From Streptomyces sp. GKU 895 (GTDB lineage: Bacteria > Actinomycetota > Actinomycetes > Streptomycetales > Streptomycetaceae), in NCBI GenBank assembly GCA_002027195.1, contig MWJO01000094.1, positions 1 to 33,948 on the forward strand: DNA of 33,948 nt, read 5' to 3'. The position numbers were made by a program, and so were the translations under genes. Every line of letters begins with the position of its first letter. Within the stretch, counting starts at the first letter, position 1. Below are positions 23,730-31,169 of the stretch, in pieces. The notes beneath the pieces are model-generated. The model had not been told where the DNA came from. It saw nothing but the letters and a program-made list of their open reading frames with translations, and searched no databases.

Positions 23730-23897
23730 TCCGGACCGTAAGGGCCTGCTCTGTACGCGTCAATAGACGTGTATGTGATTGCCGTTCATGACCATGAACT
23801 CGACGAACGGGACACCAAGACCATCGCAATGATCCCGCAAAGATCATTGACGATAGGCCGTGCGGCGTTGTCGCATCGAGGCGACTAGGAGGAAACG

Positions 23898-24490
23898 TTG
23901 AACACTGCTGTTCGCCACGGCGCGGTCCTCGCCGCCACCGCCGGCATCCTGAGCGCGCTCACCGCCCACGGTGCCGTGGCGGTGACCAAGGACGCCGCGA
24001 CGGAGTACGACTGCCGGTACGGAGCCGTATCGGTCTCGGACCCTGCCGGATCGGTCGTACCCACCGCACAGAAGCCCGGCGTTCCCCTCCACGCCAAGCT
24101 CCGGCTCCACAACACCGAGAAGACAGCGCTGACCAAGGCCTCGTATGTCTTCGCCATCGGCAACCTCATGAAGAACCGGGGCCCCGCGCCGCACGTGCGC
24201 TGGCGCGTCGGCAGGGGCTCCTGGCACTCGATGACGCTGCACTGGAACAGCAGGACCAACGGCTCACTGCCCCTGTGGAACTCACAGTCCCTGGCCGTGG
24301 GCACCATCCCCGCGCGCGGCACTGTCACCACGAGATCTCCGTGACGTTCCCCAAGAAGTCCATCAAGGCCGTCAATTACGACTTCCTGGACGTGCACAGC
24401 GGCTCCTGCGGCAAAACCCGCCTGGACTGGTACACCGGCAACGGCTTCTCCTACTGGCCGCGGAACGGGAGCCCCGGCAAGCCCGCCTAG
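23898..24490 (+). pseudogene. Secreted protein of unknown function, frameshifted
   Basis: The start is a TTG at 23898 with a perfect AGGAGG five bases upstream. The first part encodes a signal peptide (MNTAVRHG, hydrophobic core, cleavage near AHGAVA) and a beta-rich mature domain (KPGVPLHAKLRLHNTEK, HVRWRVGRGSWHSM). At 24327-24331 the frame breaks: TVT is followed in the next frame by HEISVTFPKKSIKAVNYDF, as if one C were missing from a CACCCACGAG-like sequence. The second part continues to SGSCGKTRLDWYTGN and stops at 24490. Restored length is about 197 aa. I do not recognise a family; two Cys residues, one in each half, may pair. Its stop shares the CTAG at 24487-24490 with the stop of the convergent haem monooxygenase gene. 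The frame break may be an assembly error. Confidence 0.65.
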
Positions 24491-24816
24491 GCCTGCCTGG
24501 GCTCGGTCTGCTGGACGACCTCGAAGGACCACAGCGTTGATCCCGTGGCGGCCGGCTTCGGCTTCTCGCCGCCGTTCTCACCACCGCCCTGGTGAGCCGC
24601 CCGCATGGGGCCCTCGAGCCAGGCCTGGAAAGACTCCTCGTCACGCCAGCGCGTGTAGACGAGGTAGGTGTCGGTGCCCTCCACCGGGCGCAGCAGCTCG
24701 AACCACTCGAAGCCGTCCGAGCCCTCCACCGCACTGGCCCGGGCGGCGAACCGCTTCTCCAGGACCTCGCGCTGCTCTTCGGGAACGGTGAGGACGTTGA
24801 TCTTCACGATGCTCAT
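24487..24816 (-). CDS. MhuD-like haem-degrading monooxygenase (ABM superfamily)
   Basis: A 109-residue dimeric alpha/beta-barrel protein. It resembles Mycobacterium tuberculosis MhuD along its length: VKIN at the start, LEKRFAARASAVE, GFEWFELLRPV, the FQAWLEGP stretch and ATGSTLWSFEVV at the end. The three residues important in MhuD are at the same positions: Asn7, Trp66 and His75 (the haem ligand). The likely reaction is oxidative opening of haem with release of iron. The ATG at 24816 overlaps the TGA of the GlxA/AraC regulator gene as ATGA, so the two are co-translated. It has no strong ribosome site, but a GACAAT box lies six bases upstream as a possible extra promoter. A general antibiotic-biosynthesis monooxygenase label is the fallback. 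Confidence 0.8.
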   Translation of the reverse strand: MSIVKINVLTVPEEQREVLEKRFAARASAVEGSDGFEWFELLRPVEGTDTYLVYTRWRDEESFQAWLEGPMRAAHQGGGENGGEKPKPAATGSTLWSFEVVQQTEPRQA

Positions 24817-25793
24817 GCGCCCATTGTCCCCGGAGGTGGCGTCCGGGCGACGGCGGGCCGGGTGCGGAAGGTGCGGCGGTAGGTGTCCGGGGGGACGCCG
24901 ACCGTGCGGTGGAAGTGGCGGCGCAGCGTCGTGGCCGTGCCCATGCCCGTCGCGGTCGCGATCGTGTCGACGCCGTCGTCGGTGGACTCCAGCAACTCCT
25001 GGGCGCGGCGGATGCGTTGGGTCAGCAGCCACTGCAAGGGGGTGGTCCCGGTGGCCGCGTGGAAGTGGCGGGTGAGGTGGCGTGAGCTCATCCCGGCCCG
25101 GCGGGCCAGGTCCGTCACGGTCAGCGGCTGGTCCAGGCGTTCGATCACCCAGGGCAGCAGCTCGGCGAGCGGGTGGTCGTCGCGGGCGGGCACGGGCGCG
25201 GCGACGAACTGGGCCTGGCCTCCGGCCCGGTGCGGGGGTACGACGAGCCGGCGGGCGGCGGCGTTGGCGACCGACGATCCGTGGTCGAGTCGTACGAGAT
25301 GCAGGCACAGGTCCATCGCCGCGGCCTTCCCGGCGGAGGTGAGCACGCTGCCGTTGTCGACGTAGAGGACGTCCGGGTCGGACCTCCACCTCGGGGTGGC
25401 GGGCGGCCAGCTCGTCGGTGTGCGCCCAGTGCGTGGTCGCGCGCCTGCCGTCCAGCAGACCGGCCGCGGCCAGCACGAACGCGCCCGTGCACAGCGAGGC
25501 CACCCGCGCCCCCGCCGCGTGCGCCGCGCGCACCGCCTCGACCAGCTCGGCGGGCGGATCCACCTCGACGTCCGCCCAGCCCGGCACGATCACGGTGTCC
25601 GCCTCACGCAGACGATCGAGACCGTGATCGGGTGCGAGCCGGAACCGGCCCACCCGGACCGCGCCGAGCCGCACACGGTGACCTCGTACCAGGGGACGGT
25701 CACCCCGTCCGGCACGGCGCCGAACACCTCGTACGCCAGGGACAGCTCGAAGTGCAGCATGCCGTCGGTGACGGCGAGGGCGACCGTGGTCAT
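24813..25793 (-). pseudogene. GlxA-type AraC family regulator (DJ-1/PfpI plus HTH), two frame breaks
   Basis: Transcription factor with an N-terminal DJ-1/PfpI-like domain and a C-terminal AraC DNA-binding domain. The first part, from ATG 25793, reads VALAVTDGMLHFELSLAYEVFG. At about 25658-25664 the frame shifts (one base missing) and continues as VGRFRLAPDHGLDRLREADTVIVPGW and VASLCTGAFVLAAAGLLDGRRATTHW. At about 25372-25377 it shifts back (one base extra) to NGSVLTSAGKAAAMDLCLHLVR. The C-terminal AraC domain is intact: two helix-turn-helix units (VTDLARRAGMSSRHLTRHFHAATG and the later DTIATATGMGTATTLRRHFHRTVG). The compensating breaks and good conservation suggest sequencing errors. Restored length is about 326 aa. 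It overlaps the haem monooxygenase by four bases and is a good candidate to regulate it. Confidence 0.75.
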
Positions 25794-25800
25794 GTCCGTA

Positions 25801-25806
25801 ATTGTA
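25801..25806 (-). promoter_or_regulatory. -10 box TACAAT of leaderless GlxA/AraC gene
   Basis: TACAAT on the minus strand lies seven bases before the ATG at 25793, with no ribosome site between them. A leaderless transcript is likely. The box sits in the 72-bp divergent gap to the saccharopine-dehydrogenase-like gene. Confidence 0.5.
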
Positions 25807-25865
25807 TGGGGCGTGTCGTTCCGGACGCTCACGCCGCGGTCCGCGGGCCGCCCAGGATGGTCGTC

Positions 25866-26957
25866 ATGGGAACGGAACAGCCGGCCGGGAAGCGGGGAAC
25901 GGACATGGCAGCGGGTGGGGGAGCGGGAGCCGGACGGACGGTCGCGGTCTTCGGCGCGTACGGGCACACCGGGCGCTTCGTCGTGGCGGAACTGATCGCA
26001 CGCGGCTTCGTGCCGCTGCTCTCCGGCCGCGACGCCGTGCGCCTGAAGGCGATGGCCGTCGAGTACGACGTTCAGGCGCGTCCGGCGTCGGTCGACGACC
26101 CGGCCGCGCTGGACCGTGCGCTGGCCGGCGCGGCGGCCGTGATCAACTGCGCCGGGCCGTTCGCGACGACGGCCGCGCCGGTGATCGAGGCGGCGCTGCG
26201 TGCCCGGATTCCCTACCTGGACGTGGCGGCGGAGATCGAGGCCAACGTCGACACCTTCGCCCACTTCGCGGACCGTGCCCGGGCGGCGGGCGTGCCGGTG
26301 GTGCCCGCGATGGCGTTCTACGGCGGACTCGGCGACCTGCTCACCACGGCCGCGATGGGGGAGTGGACGGCGGCCGACGAGGCGCATGTCGCGTACGGCC
26401 TGAACAGCTGGCACCCGACGCCGGGCACCCGGATCGCGGGCGAGGTGTCGCGGGGGCGGCGGGACGGGCGACGCGTCCGGTTCAGCGGCGGGCGGCTGGA
26501 GTACCGGGACGACGCGGCGCCGGTGCTGGAGTGGGTGTTCCCGGAGCCGCTGGGGGCGCGGGAGGTCATCGGGGAGTTCACGATGGCCGACGTGGTGACG
26601 GTCCCGAGCCATCTGCCGATCCCCGAGGTGCGGACGTACATGACGGTGGAGGCGGCGCGGGACCTTTCGGCACCGGAGACCCCGGCACCGGTCGCGGCGG
26701 ACGAGGACGAGGCGGGACGCTCGGCGCAGACCTTCCTGGTGGACGTGGTCGTGCGGTCGGGTGGGGCGGAGCGGCGGGCGGTGGCGCGGGGCCGGGACAT
26801 CTACGCCGTCACGGCGCCGCTGGTGGTGGAGGCGGCAGAACGGCTGCTGACGGGGCGGACCGAGGTGGGGGCGGGTGTGGTGTCGGCCGGGGAGATGTTC
26901 GACGCGACGGACTTCCTGCGAGCGCTGGCGGGTCAGGTGACGGTCGAACTGCCTTAG
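25866..26957 (+). CDS. Saccharopine dehydrogenase-like / trans-acting enoyl reductase-like oxidoreductase
   Basis: NAD(P)-binding protein of the saccharopine dehydrogenase-like group. The Rossmann motif is VAVFGAYGHTGRFVVAEL, followed by LLSGRDAVRL; AVINCAGPFATTAAPVIEAAL and PYLDVAAE are family hallmarks of both saccharopine dehydrogenase-like proteins and mycobacterial trans-enoyl reductases. It is 363 residues if started at the ATG at 25866 (CAGGAT seven bases upstream, possibly leaderless). The in-frame ATG at 25905, with GGGGAA upstream, would remove 13 unremarkable residues and is an equally possible start. The substrate is unknown. Divergent from the GlxA/AraC regulator. Its TAG stop overlaps the TAA stop of the convergent His-rich gene in the tetramer TTAG (26954-26957). 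Confidence 0.85.
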   Translation: MGTEQPAGKRGTDMAAGGGAGAGRTVAVFGAYGHTGRFVVAELIARGFVPLLSGRDAVRLKAMAVEYDVQARPASVDDPAALDRALAGAAAVINCAGPFATTAAPVIEAALRARIPYLDVAAEIEANVDTFAHFADRARAAGVPVVPAMAFYGGLGDLLTTAAMGEWTAADEAHVAYGLNSWHPTPGTRIAGEVSRGRRDGRRVRFSGGRLEYRDDAAPVLEWVFPEPLGAREVIGEFTMADVVTVPSHLPIPEVRTYMTVEAARDLSAPETPAPVAADEDEAGRSAQTFLVDVVVRSGGAERRAVARGRDIYAVTAPLVVEAAERLLTGRTEVGAGVVSAGEMFDATDFLRALAGQVTVELP

Positions 26958-27199
26958 TGCCCCAGGCGGTTGTTGTGCGTCGTGGGGTGACTCTTGGTGG
27001 GGTGGGTAGGGCGGTTGTTGTGCGTCGCGCGGTGATCCTTGGCGTGGTGGGCAGGGCGGTTGTTGTGCGTCGCGCGGTGATCCTTGGCGTGGTGGGCAGG
27101 GCGATTGCTGTGCGCCGCGCGGTGACCCCTGACGTGGCGGAGAGAGACGTGGCTGTGCGTCGCGCGGTCACTCTTGACGCCGTCCTGGGCGGGCGGCAT
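26954..27199 (-). CDS. His-rich tandem-repeat small protein
   Basis: An 81-residue frame, about a quarter His, built of 15-residue repeats of the type HRATHNNRPAHHAKD, encoded by 45-bp DNA repeats (26966-27190). Minus-strand codons end almost always in G or C, as in real genes of this genome. The frame stops exactly against the upstream gene (shared TTAG). GGGAG lies about 10 bases before the ATG at 27199, but this purine run belongs to the CebR-box palindrome at 27202-27215. There is no signal peptide. Such His-rich repeats can bind zinc, nickel, copper or cobalt; this is inference. No family is recognised, and the opposite strand also has an open frame here, so coding status is probable rather than certain. 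Confidence 0.5.
   Translation of the reverse strand: MPPAQDGVKSDRATHSHVSLRHVRGHRAAHSNRPAHHAKDHRATHNNRPAHHAKDHRATHNNRPTHPTKSHPTTHNNRLGH
26966..27190. repeat. Five tandem 45-bp repeats
   Basis: Units begin at 26966, 27011, 27056, 27101 and 27146. The second and third are identical and the outer ones diverge progressively. The unit length is a multiple of three, which keeps the His-rich frame (minus strand) open whatever the copy number. Confidence 0.85.
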
Positions 27200-27201
27200 C
27201 T

Positions 27202-27215
27202 TGGGAGCGCTCCCA
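27202..27215. promoter_or_regulatory. Perfect CebR box (TGGGAGCGCTCCCA)
   Basis: TGGGAGCGCTCCCA is a 14-bp perfect palindrome and equals the published consensus site of CebR, the LacI-type repressor of cellobiose/cellotriose uptake in Streptomyces. It lies three bases upstream of the His-rich gene start (minus strand) and 53 bp before the phosphotransferase start (plus strand), so it could control either. No ceb transporter or beta-glucosidase gene is in the window. Confidence 0.7.
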
Positions 27216-27267
27216 GACGGCTGGCCCCTCCGCTGTCCGACAGCACCCCGGATTGGAAGCGTGGCCC

Positions 27268-28254
27268 ATGCAGAGTCAGACCAAACGCCGGCTGTCCCCC
27301 GCCGATCTCGACGCCCTGCTGCGGGCCTCGGCCGGGATCGGGGGCAGGCCGGAGGCCGAACTGACCGACGGCTGCTACAACACGGCCTACCGCGTCCGTC
27401 TCGACGACGGCCGCCCCGCGATCGTGAAGCTCGCTCCGCCGCCGGAGGTGCCGGTGCTGCGGTACGAGCGCGGGATCATGGCGACCGAGGCGATGGTCTA
27501 CCGCAGGCTCGCGGAGCTCCCGCGGGGACAGGTGCCGGGCCCCGAACTCCTCTACGCCGACGACGAGTTCCTCATGGTCTCCCTTCTGGACGGCACCCCC
27601 TGGGACAAGGTGGCCAAGACCCTCTCCCCGGCCGCCACCAGTACCCTGCGTCGCGAACTGGGCGCGGTCACCGCCCGGTTGAACGCCCTGGTGTCCGAGG
27701 ACGGCCGGTTCGGCTACCCGGCGGCCGCGTCAGGGCTGTCGGCACCGGACTGGCGGACGGCGTTCACGGTGATGGTGGACGCGCTGCTGGAGGACGCGGC
27801 CCACTGGAACTCGGCGCTCCCCGAAGAGCCGGACACGATACGGAAGTTGGTGGCCGAGGGCGGCTACGCGCTCGACGAGGTCACCGAACCCCGCCTGGTC
27901 CACTTCGACCTGTGGCCGGGCAACGTCTTCGTCGACGACGGCGATCACCCCCGTATCACCGGCCTCATCGACCACGAACGCGCCTTCTGGGGCGACCCGG
28001 CGGCCGAGCTGATCTCTCTCGCCTTCGGCGGCGACGTCACCCCGGACAGCGACGTCGTCACCGGTTACGTCGAAGCCGGCGGCACCCTCGACTTCACCCC
28101 CGCCCTCCACCACCGCCTCGCCCTCTACGAGCTCTACCTGGGCCTCATCCTGGTCATCGAGGACGGCCCCCGCGCCACGGACGACGCGGGGCACGTCGCC
28201 TGGACCCGGGAGTATCTGGCGGAGGCGGTGACGCGGGTACGGGGGCTGGGGTAA
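27268..28254 (+). CDS. Aminoglycoside phosphotransferase (APH) family kinase
   Basis: A 328-residue small-molecule kinase with the APH/choline-kinase fold. The N-lobe has a Gly/Asn-containing loop (LTDGCYNTAYRV) and the ATP-anchoring Lys in AIVKLAP. The catalytic loop is HFDLWPGN (H212, D214, N219), and the metal-binding Asp is in GLIDHERAFWGDP. The fold covers aminoglycoside, homoserine, choline and sugar kinases, so the substrate is open; resistance should not be assumed. The ATG at 27268 has GGAAG eight bases upstream; a TTG at 27253 is in frame but lacks a ribosome site. A CebR box lies 53 bp upstream, so a link to sugar metabolism is possible. Confidence 0.85.
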   Translation: MQSQTKRRLSPADLDALLRASAGIGGRPEAELTDGCYNTAYRVRLDDGRPAIVKLAPPPEVPVLRYERGIMATEAMVYRRLAELPRGQVPGPELLYADDEFLMVSLLDGTPWDKVAKTLSPAATSTLRRELGAVTARLNALVSEDGRFGYPAAASGLSAPDWRTAFTVMVDALLEDAAHWNSALPEEPDTIRKLVAEGGYALDEVTEPRLVHFDLWPGNVFVDDGDHPRITGLIDHERAFWGDPAAELISLAFGGDVTPDSDVVTGYVEAGGTLDFTPALHHRLALYELYLGLILVIEDGPRATDDAGHVAWTREYLAEAVTRVRGLG

Positions 28255-28292
28255 GGCGCCGGGGTGCTCAGGGTCCGGCCGCACGGGCTCGC

Positions 28293-28709
28293 TCAGCCCT
28301 GCGCCGCCGCCGTGATGTTCACCATCCACGGCACCCCGAACCGGTCCGTGCACATGCCGAAGACGTCGCCCCACATCTGTTTGTCGAGGGGCACCGACAC
28401 CGAGCCGTCGGCGGACAGCTTCTCCCAGTAGCCGCGCAGTTCGGTGTCGTCGTCGCCGCTGAGGCTGATCGAGTAGTTGGTGCCCACGGTGTTCGGCATG
28501 TCCGGGTGGGCGTCGGCGGCCATGAGGGTGAAGCCGGACGGGGTTTCCAGCATGCCGTGCATGATCTTGTCGGCCAGCGGCGTGTCCGCCTGGCCGAAGT
28601 CGCCGTACGTGTTCAGCGCCAGCGTGCCGCCGAACACCTCCTGGTAGAACTCCATCGCTTGTCGAGCGGTGCCCTCGAAGCTGAGGTACGGGTTGAGGCG
28701 CGAGGCCAT
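28293..28709 (-). CDS. VOC family (PhnB-like) protein
   Basis: A 138-residue protein of the vicinal oxygen chelate superfamily, the PhnB/YjdN-like branch often labelled glyoxalase or 3-demethylubiquinone methyltransferase-like. It opens with SRLNPYLSFEGTARQAMEFYQEVFGG, then IMHGMLE and FTLMAAD, and ends MWGDVFGMCTDRFGVPWMVNI, all standard for the branch. Members bind metals or small ligands, but most have no proven reaction. The ATG at 28709 has GGGAGG five bases upstream. Convergent with the phosphotransferase, with 38 bp between stops. Confidence 0.88.
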   Translation of the reverse strand: MASRLNPYLSFEGTARQAMEFYQEVFGGTLALNTYGDFGQADTPLADKIMHGMLETPSGFTLMAADAHPDMPNTVGTNYSISLSGDDDTELRGYWEKLSADGSVSVPLDKQMWGDVFGMCTDRFGVPWMVNITAAAQG

Positions 28710-28852
28710 GGAAACCTCCCGGTATGGGGTGCCGGTACTCCTTCGGAGGCTAGCCGGGGCCACTGACAACAGCATCCGGTGAGTGATACCTTCACGAAGG
28801 AATTTTTTTAGCGCCCGGTACCGTGCCGGGCCCCGAGGGGGAGGTTCTGGGA

Positions 28853-29654
28853 ATGACGGTGGTAGCGGACATAGCCGGCGGCGTGCGGACCGACGCGGCG
28901 CATCGGCCGGCCTACCTGGTCTTCTGCGACGTCGACGAGACGCTCATCAACTGCAAGAGCATGTTCGAGTTCCTGCGCTTTCAGCTCGTGCGGCGGTTCG
29001 GTGAGGAGGGAGAGCACCGGTACCGCCTCGTCGAGGCCGACCTCAAGGGCCGCTCCGCCGCCGGCGTGCCCCGGGAGGACGTGAACCGGGCCTACTACCG
29101 CTCCTACGCCGGGGAGAGCGTCGAGGAGATGGCCGCACTCGGGCGGGAGTGGATCGCCCTCGCCGCCGCCGACCCCGGCTTCTTCATCACCTCCACCGTC
29201 GACGAGCTGAACCGCCATCGCGCCGCCGGCGCCGAGATCGTGCTGGTCTCCGGGTCCTTCCCGCCCTGCCTCGACCGGTCGCGAGCGCGTCGGCGCCCGG
29301 CACGTCCTGTGCTCCTCGCCCGTCGTGCGCGAGGGCCGCTACACCGGTGAGCTCGCCGAGCCCGTGATCGGCGAGGGCAAGCGGGCGGCGGCCCTGCGGA
29401 TGCTCGCCGAGCACCCGGGCGTCAACCCGCGCGACTGCTTCGCCTACGGCGACCACCCCTCCGACTTCCCCCTCCTCGACTGCGTCGGCCACCCCCGTGG
29501 CGTCGGCGACGACCCCGTCGTACGCGGCTATCTCGCCCGGCGTGCGGACCGGGCCGCGGCCGCCGTCTCCGGGTGCGCGCTCGCCTGCTGGTCCATGGGC
29601 CGCGACGAGCACTCCGAGGGCTGCTCGGGGGGCTGCGCCCTGCCGCTCTGCTGA
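28853..29654 (+). pseudogene. HAD-superfamily phosphatase (HAD-IB, SerB-like), frameshifted, with Cys-rich tail
   Basis: Phosphate-ester hydrolase of the haloacid dehalogenase class. The nucleophile motif I is FCDVDETLI, with Asp nucleophile and Asp acid; motif II is IVLVSGS, and motif IV is AYGDHPSDFPLL. The frame breaks at 29276-29285 between PPCLD and RVGARHVLCSSP. Restoring two single bases (C and G) gives LDPVAERVGARHVL, exactly what the family shows, so the break is probably a sequencing artefact. Restored length is about 267 aa. The last 26 residues contain six Cys (CALACW ... CSGGCALPLC), which is unusual. The ATG at 28853 has GGGGGAGG eight bases upstream. Convergent with the AfsA-type operon; HAD phosphatases accompany AfsA homologues in furan/butyrolactone signal biosynthesis, so it may belong to that locus. 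Confidence 0.75.
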
Positions 29655-29712
29655 GCACACAGGGGTGGAGGGGCGGAGGGCCCGGACGGCCTCCGCCCCT
29701 CCACCTGTGTGC
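29655..29712. terminator. Strong 21-bp bidirectional hairpin
   Basis: GCACACA plus TGGAGGGGCGGAGG on the left pair with CCTCCGCCCCTCCA plus TGTGTGC on the right, with a two-base GG bulge and GG/CC pairing between. It lies immediately between the stops at 29654 and 29717, so it ends both converging transcripts. Confidence 0.8.
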
Positions 29713-29716
29713 GGGG

Positions 29717-29926
29717 TCAGTCGATGCTCCGGCAGATGTGGGGCTCCAGCTCCGCGTCGTCCGCGTCCCCCGCGAGGTGGAGGACGGGCCGCCGTGCCTC
29801 GGGGCCGGTGTCCAGCAGGTACCAGGCGCCGCCGTGCTGCACCGAGGCCAGGGTGCCGTTGGCCAGGACGTACAGGCGGGGGAGCCGGGGGCGTTGGGCG
29901 CTCGCTGTCTTCTGCAGGGTGATCAT
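29717..29926 (-). CDS. 69-aa protein of unknown function, last gene of the AfsA-type operon
   Basis: A small cytoplasmic protein with AGGAG five bases before the ATG at 29926. It is basic at the N-terminus (TASAQRPRLPRLYVL), then a small beta-like core (NGTLASVQHGGAWYLLDTG), and acidic at the C-terminus (GDADDAELEPHICRSID). One Cys sits four residues before the end. No signal peptide, transmembrane helix or known motif was found. It follows the KAS III gene by 101 bp on the same strand and precedes the terminator hairpin. It may be a carrier, regulator or peptide product of the locus; nothing in the sequence decides. Confidence 0.6.
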   Translation of the reverse strand: MITLQKTASAQRPRLPRLYVLANGTLASVQHGGAWYLLDTGPEARRPVLHLAGDADDAELEPHICRSID

Positions 29927-30027
29927 TGCTGCTCCTGAGGGGCGTCGGTGACGTCAGTGGTCTGTGCACGCGTGGTGTTTCTCCGTCGTGGGCGCGTCCG
30001 TGCCGGCCGGGTGATGGTCCCCGTCCG

Positions 30028-31110
30028 CTACCTCGCCCCGGCCAGCACCGGCTCCCGTACCTCGGCCGTCGTACGATCGCGTGCCGGGCGGGCGTGGGCC
30101 GTCGGGGCCCAGCGGAACAGGGCCGAGCCGACCGACATGCCGCCCCCGAAGGCCGACAGCACCGTCAGGTCGCCCTCGGTGAACAGGCCCCGGCGGTGCG
30201 CCACGTCGAGGGTGATCGGGACGGACGCGGCACCGGTGTTGCCGTGGTGGGCGAGGGCCAGATGCATCCGGGCGGTGTCGAGGCCGAGCGCGGGCCACAC
30301 CTCGGCGAGCATCACCCCGTTCGCCTGGTGCGGGACGAAGTGCCGTACCGCGCGGCCCGGTACGCGCGCCTTGGCCAGCAACTCGCCGATCGCGCCGGGC
30401 AGGTTGTCGTGCACGAAGCCGCGCACCCCGCGGCCGTCCATCGTGAACCAGTGCGCGCCCTCCGCGACCGTGTCCGCCGACGCCGGGCGCCTGCTGCCGC
30501 CCGCCGGGACGCTGATCAGGCGGTGCTGGTCGCCCCGGGTCGTCAGGCTGGTGGTGATGCCGCCGGTCCCGGCCGGCACGGGCCCGAGGACGACGGCCCC
30601 CGCCCCGTCGCCGAACAGGATGGCCGTCTTGCGGTCGGCCGGGTCCAGGATGCGGGAGTAGACGTCCGCGCCGATGACCAGGGCGTACGGTCCCTGCTCC
30701 GACGCCGTGCGCGGCTCGCGCGCAGCATGCGGTCGGCGGCCGTCAGCGCGAACATGAAGCCGCTGCACACCGAGTTGACGTCGAAGGCGGCGGCCCGGCG
30801 CGCCCCGATGAGGTCGGTGACGATGGCGGCGGTGGCGGGCTGGGGGTGGGTCGGGGGTGGAGGTGGCGACGGACGACGTACGTGATCTGGTCGGCGTCAG
30901 GCCCGCCTGGAGCAGCGCCTGCCGGGCCGCGTGCGCCGCCAGGTCCGACGTGGCCTCGTGCGGGGCGGCGCGGTGTCGTCGTCGTATGCCGGTCTTGCGT
31001 TCGATCCATTCGGCGGTCACCCCCGCCGCGGCGCCGACCTCGTCGTTGTGGGCGACGGTCGCGGGCAGGTAGGAGCCGGTGGCGATGATGCCGATCGGAT
31101 TGCCGTCCAT
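30028..31110 (-). pseudogene. 3-oxoacyl-ACP synthase III (FabH-like), four frame breaks
   Basis: Thiolase-fold condensing enzyme. The N-terminal part reads IGIIATGSYLPATVAHNDEV and WIERKTGIRRRH; the C-terminal part has the catalytic His (VPHQANGVM) and Asn (HHGNTGAAS) and ends GGGMSVGSALFRW. The middle is scrambled by indels near 30891-30894, 30868-30873, 30845-30852 and 30716-30724. Read across them, it gives DQITYVV, ATSTPD, then DVNSVCSGFMFALTAADRML with the catalytic Cys, as expected of KAS III. Net frame is restored, and all three active-site residues survive. The enzyme would join an acyl-CoA or acyl-ACP starter to malonyl-ACP or another nucleophile. The ATG at 31110 has AGGAGAG upstream. 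Fourth gene of the AfsA-type operon, so it probably makes or modifies the acyl part of its product. Confidence 0.75.
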
Positions 31111-31169
31111 GGTCTCTCCTGAGGGTCACGTGGCATGGCAGAAAGGTCAGTTCCGGGTCAGTGGGACGG

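Noticed and set aside
21444..23741. A 765-codon open frame on the plus strand
   Set aside because: Antisense to the TIR gene and the PL9 lyase; Val/Gly/Arg repeats without conserved motifs.
26966..27190. CRISPR array
   Set aside because: Repeats are contiguous 45-bp units without spacers, and no cas gene is present.
27253..27267. TTG start for the phosphotransferase
   Set aside because: No ribosome site before it, while GGAAG is well spaced for the ATG at 27268.
28789..28809. Rho-independent terminator (palindrome plus seven T)
   Set aside because: The centre of the palindrome is only two bases, too short for a hairpin loop, and the stem would be weak; listed only as a possible operator.
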